This document shows, piece by piece, positions 6,350 to 7,900 of a stretch of 7,900 nucleotides of DNA (its first letter is position 1; every line of letters begins with the position of its first letter). Under the pieces are notes generated by a model. The model was given only the letters and a program-made list of their open reading frames with translations. It was not told the DNA's origin and made no database searches. This DNA is from Gemmatimonadota bacterium (lineage in GTDB: Bacteria > Gemmatimonadota > Gemmatimonadetes > Longimicrobiales > Gaopeijiaceae). The position numbers were made by a program, and so were the translations under genes. The stretch spans positions 1 through 7,900 of the forward strand of contig WGEM01000174.1 in NCBI GenBank assembly GCA_015492755.1. Direction: 5' to 3'.

Positions 6350-6376
6350 CCCAGCGGGAGAGTGGGCCGCGCTGGG
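6350..6376. terminator. Inverted repeat between convergent genes, possible bidirectional terminator
   Basis: CCCAGCG (6350-6356) pairs with CGCTGGG (6370-6376) around a 13-nt loop, in the 74-bp space between the convergent NIF3 and M28 genes. Position fits a shared terminator, but no T run follows on either strand and the loop is long, so only weak support. Confidence 0.35.
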
Positions 6377-6415
6377 CGTGCCACGGCCCCGGATTCCAGG
6401 CGGCGCGTCGACGGC

Positions 6416-7900
6416 TCAGTTCCCGGCAGCTCCGGCCATCATCCGGTCGCGGGCGGCCTTGAACTCCTGACCCTCGTACCAGTTGGGCCACGCCTCGCTG
6501 TTGGCGATGTCCATGAGGGTGAGGAGCACCAGCGCTCCCTGCTGCACCGCGCCGTCGAAGACGAAGTCCTCGCGGAACTCATCCGAAGGGGCGTGATAGT
6601 GGTTGGCGGTGTAGTCCGCCTGGATGGAATCACCCCACCCCGGAGGCCGACCGCGGTAGCGGCGGCCGTGCTCCACGTAGAGTGACGGCACGCCGGCCTT
6701 GGCGAAGGGGAAGTGGTCGGAGCGGAAGAAGAAGCCCTTCTCCGGCTCGGCATCGGGCATGAGCGTCAGCCCCAGCTCGGCGGCGCGCGGCTCCACGAAA
6801 GCGCCCAGCTCACTACGCTCCGCACCCTGGACGATGGCGTCCTCGGTTTCCCCCCACAGGTTCGCCCCGTCCACGTTGATCTCCGCCACCGTACGGGAGA
6901 GCGGGTAGAGGGGGCTCTGCGCATACCACTGGGCGCCCAGGAGACCCTGCTCCTCGGCGGCGGTGGCGATGAAGAGCACCGAGCGCTCCGGCGGGGGACC
7001 AGCGGCCACGCGCTGCGCCAGCGCCATCAGGAGCGCGGTACCGGACGCGTTGTCGTACGCTCCGTTATAGATGGAATCGCCGTTCACCGGCTCCCCGATC
7101 CCGAAGTGATCGTAGTGCGACGTCACCGTGATCACCTCGTCGGGGCGCGCCGAACCCCGCACCAGCCCCACCACGTTGCTGGTATCCACCGTGCGGGTGG
7201 AGGCGGCCAGAGACGCATCCACCCGGATCCCGGTGGGACGAGCCCGAAAGCCCCGCCGGGCGGCCTCGGCCTTCAGCGCATCGAACTCCAGACCCGCCAG
7301 CCCCAGCAGCTCGCGGGCGGCATCGAGGGAGACCCAGCCAAGGATGGCGGGCGGCGCCGGGCTGTCGGGATCCGGAGGCAGAGAGAACTGCTCTCCCGAC
7401 CAGCCTCCCCTCACCACGCTCCACGGATATCCGGCCGGCTCGGTCTCGTGCACGATGAGCGCGCCGAGGGCACCCTGTCGCGCAGCCTCCTCGTACTTGT
7501 AGGTCCATCGCCCGTAGTAGGTCATGGCGCGGCCGCCGAAGAGGTCGGGCTCCTGGGGAGGCGCGGGGGGGTCATTCACGAGCACCAGGAGGATCTTGCC
7601 GCGCGCGTCCACGCCCTCGAAGTCGTTCCAGTCGTTCTCCGGAGCGTCGATGCCGTACCCGGCGAAGACCAGCTCCCCGCTGGCGCGCGCCGACGTGGCG
7701 GTGGGGTCTCCGGCGTTCATCACGAACTCATCCAGATACTGCGGCGACACCTCGCCGCCGGGTCCCCGGAAGGTGAGGCGCACCGAAGCGGGATCGGTGG
7801 TGTTGCCCACCATGGGCACCGTCTGGAAGTACGAGCCCTCCGGCGCCTCGAGGCCGAAGGAGCGGAAGTGCTCGGCGATGTACTCGGCGGCCATGTCCCC
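6416..7900 (-). CDS. M28-family zinc metallopeptidase with PA-domain insert (N-terminus beyond window)
   Basis: The frame stays open to the right edge, giving 494 visible residues. The first visible methionine (7892-7894) lies within the usual AAEYIAEHFRSFGLE helix of M28 enzymes and is probably not the start, so the signal or lipoprotein region is missing. A protease-associated (PA)-like insert follows (about GELVFAGYGIDAPENDW to the TSNVVGLV strand). The di-zinc catalytic core comes next: SHYDHFG (His 7115-7117, Asp 7109-7111), the aspartate in DNASGTALLMAL, the general-base glutamate pair in ATAAEEQGLLG, the aspartate in EINVDGANLWG, and the histidine in RSDHFPFAKAG. All expected ligands appear present, so an active exo-/aminopeptidase is likely, probably exported and acting on peptides, as for homologues common in Gemmatimonadota and other protein-degrading bacteria. 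It is on the opposite strand to the par cluster, convergent with the NIF3 gene, and shows no functional tie to it. Confidence 0.94.
   Translation of the reverse strand, partial: GDMAAEYIAEHFRSFGLEAPEGSYFQTVPMVGNTTDPASVRLTFRGPGGEVSPQYLDEFVMNAGDPTATSARASGELVFAGYGIDAPENDWNDFEGVDARGKILLVLVNDPPAPPQEPDLFGGRAMTYYGRWTYKYEEAARQGALGALIVHETEPAGYPWSVVRGGWSGEQFSLPPDPDSPAPPAILGWVSLDAARELLGLAGLEFDALKAEAARRGFRARPTGIRVDASLAASTRTVDTSNVVGLVRGSARPDEVITVTSHYDHFGIGEPVNGDSIYNGAYDNASGTALLMALAQRVAAGPPPERSVLFIATAAEEQGLLGAQWYAQSPLYPLSRTVAEINVDGANLWGETEDAIVQGAERSELGAFVEPRAAELGLTLMPDAEPEKGFFFRSDHFPFAKAGVPSLYVEHGRRYRGRPPGWGDSIQADYTANHYHAPSDEFREDFVFDGAVQQGALVLLTLMDIANSEAWPNWYEGQEFKAARDRMMAGAAGN

Noticed and set aside
5589..6491. 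300-codon reverse-strand open frame over the NIF3 gene
   Set aside because: Antisense shadow; the + strand frame has all five metal ligands of the NIF3 family.

Overview
This GC-rich window has the look of an oriC-proximal housekeeping region from a Gram-negative-type bacterium. High G/C at third codon positions, a small lipoprotein, a PA-domain M28 aminopeptidase-like gene and a bactofilin/M23 pair would all fit Gemmatimonadota or a related lineage. That placement is an inference from gene style and is not demonstrated by any marker here.

Layout: the C-terminal three quarters of mnmG (tRNA U34 modification) enters from the left on the + strand. A 212-bp spacer follows, carrying a perfect 16-bp parS palindrome and a weaker parS-like site exactly 100 bp upstream of it. 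A small reverse-strand lipoprotein gene occupies the place where many bacteria carry rsmG (gidB). A 270-bp divergent spacer then leads into a tight + strand cluster: parA, parB (4-bp ATGA overlap), a membrane-anchored M23/LytM peptidase (19-bp gap) and a bactofilin (38-bp gap). After a 261-bp non-coding stretch with repeated TTTCCAC motifs comes a NIF3/DUF34 metal-binding protein. It converges with a reverse-strand M28 metallopeptidase that runs off the right edge.

How the parts fit: ParA, ParB and parS form a complete chromosome partition system in one place. The two genes behind it, in apparently the same transcription unit, encode a cell-wall hydrolase-type protein with a membrane anchor and coiled coil, and a polymer-forming cytoskeletal protein. 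Bactofilins are known to scaffold M23 peptidases in several bacteria and to position ParABS components in Myxococcus. The cluster can therefore be read as a unit linking chromosome segregation to envelope shape, which is the most interesting aspect of the window. I see no mobile element, CRISPR array, tRNA or rRNA.
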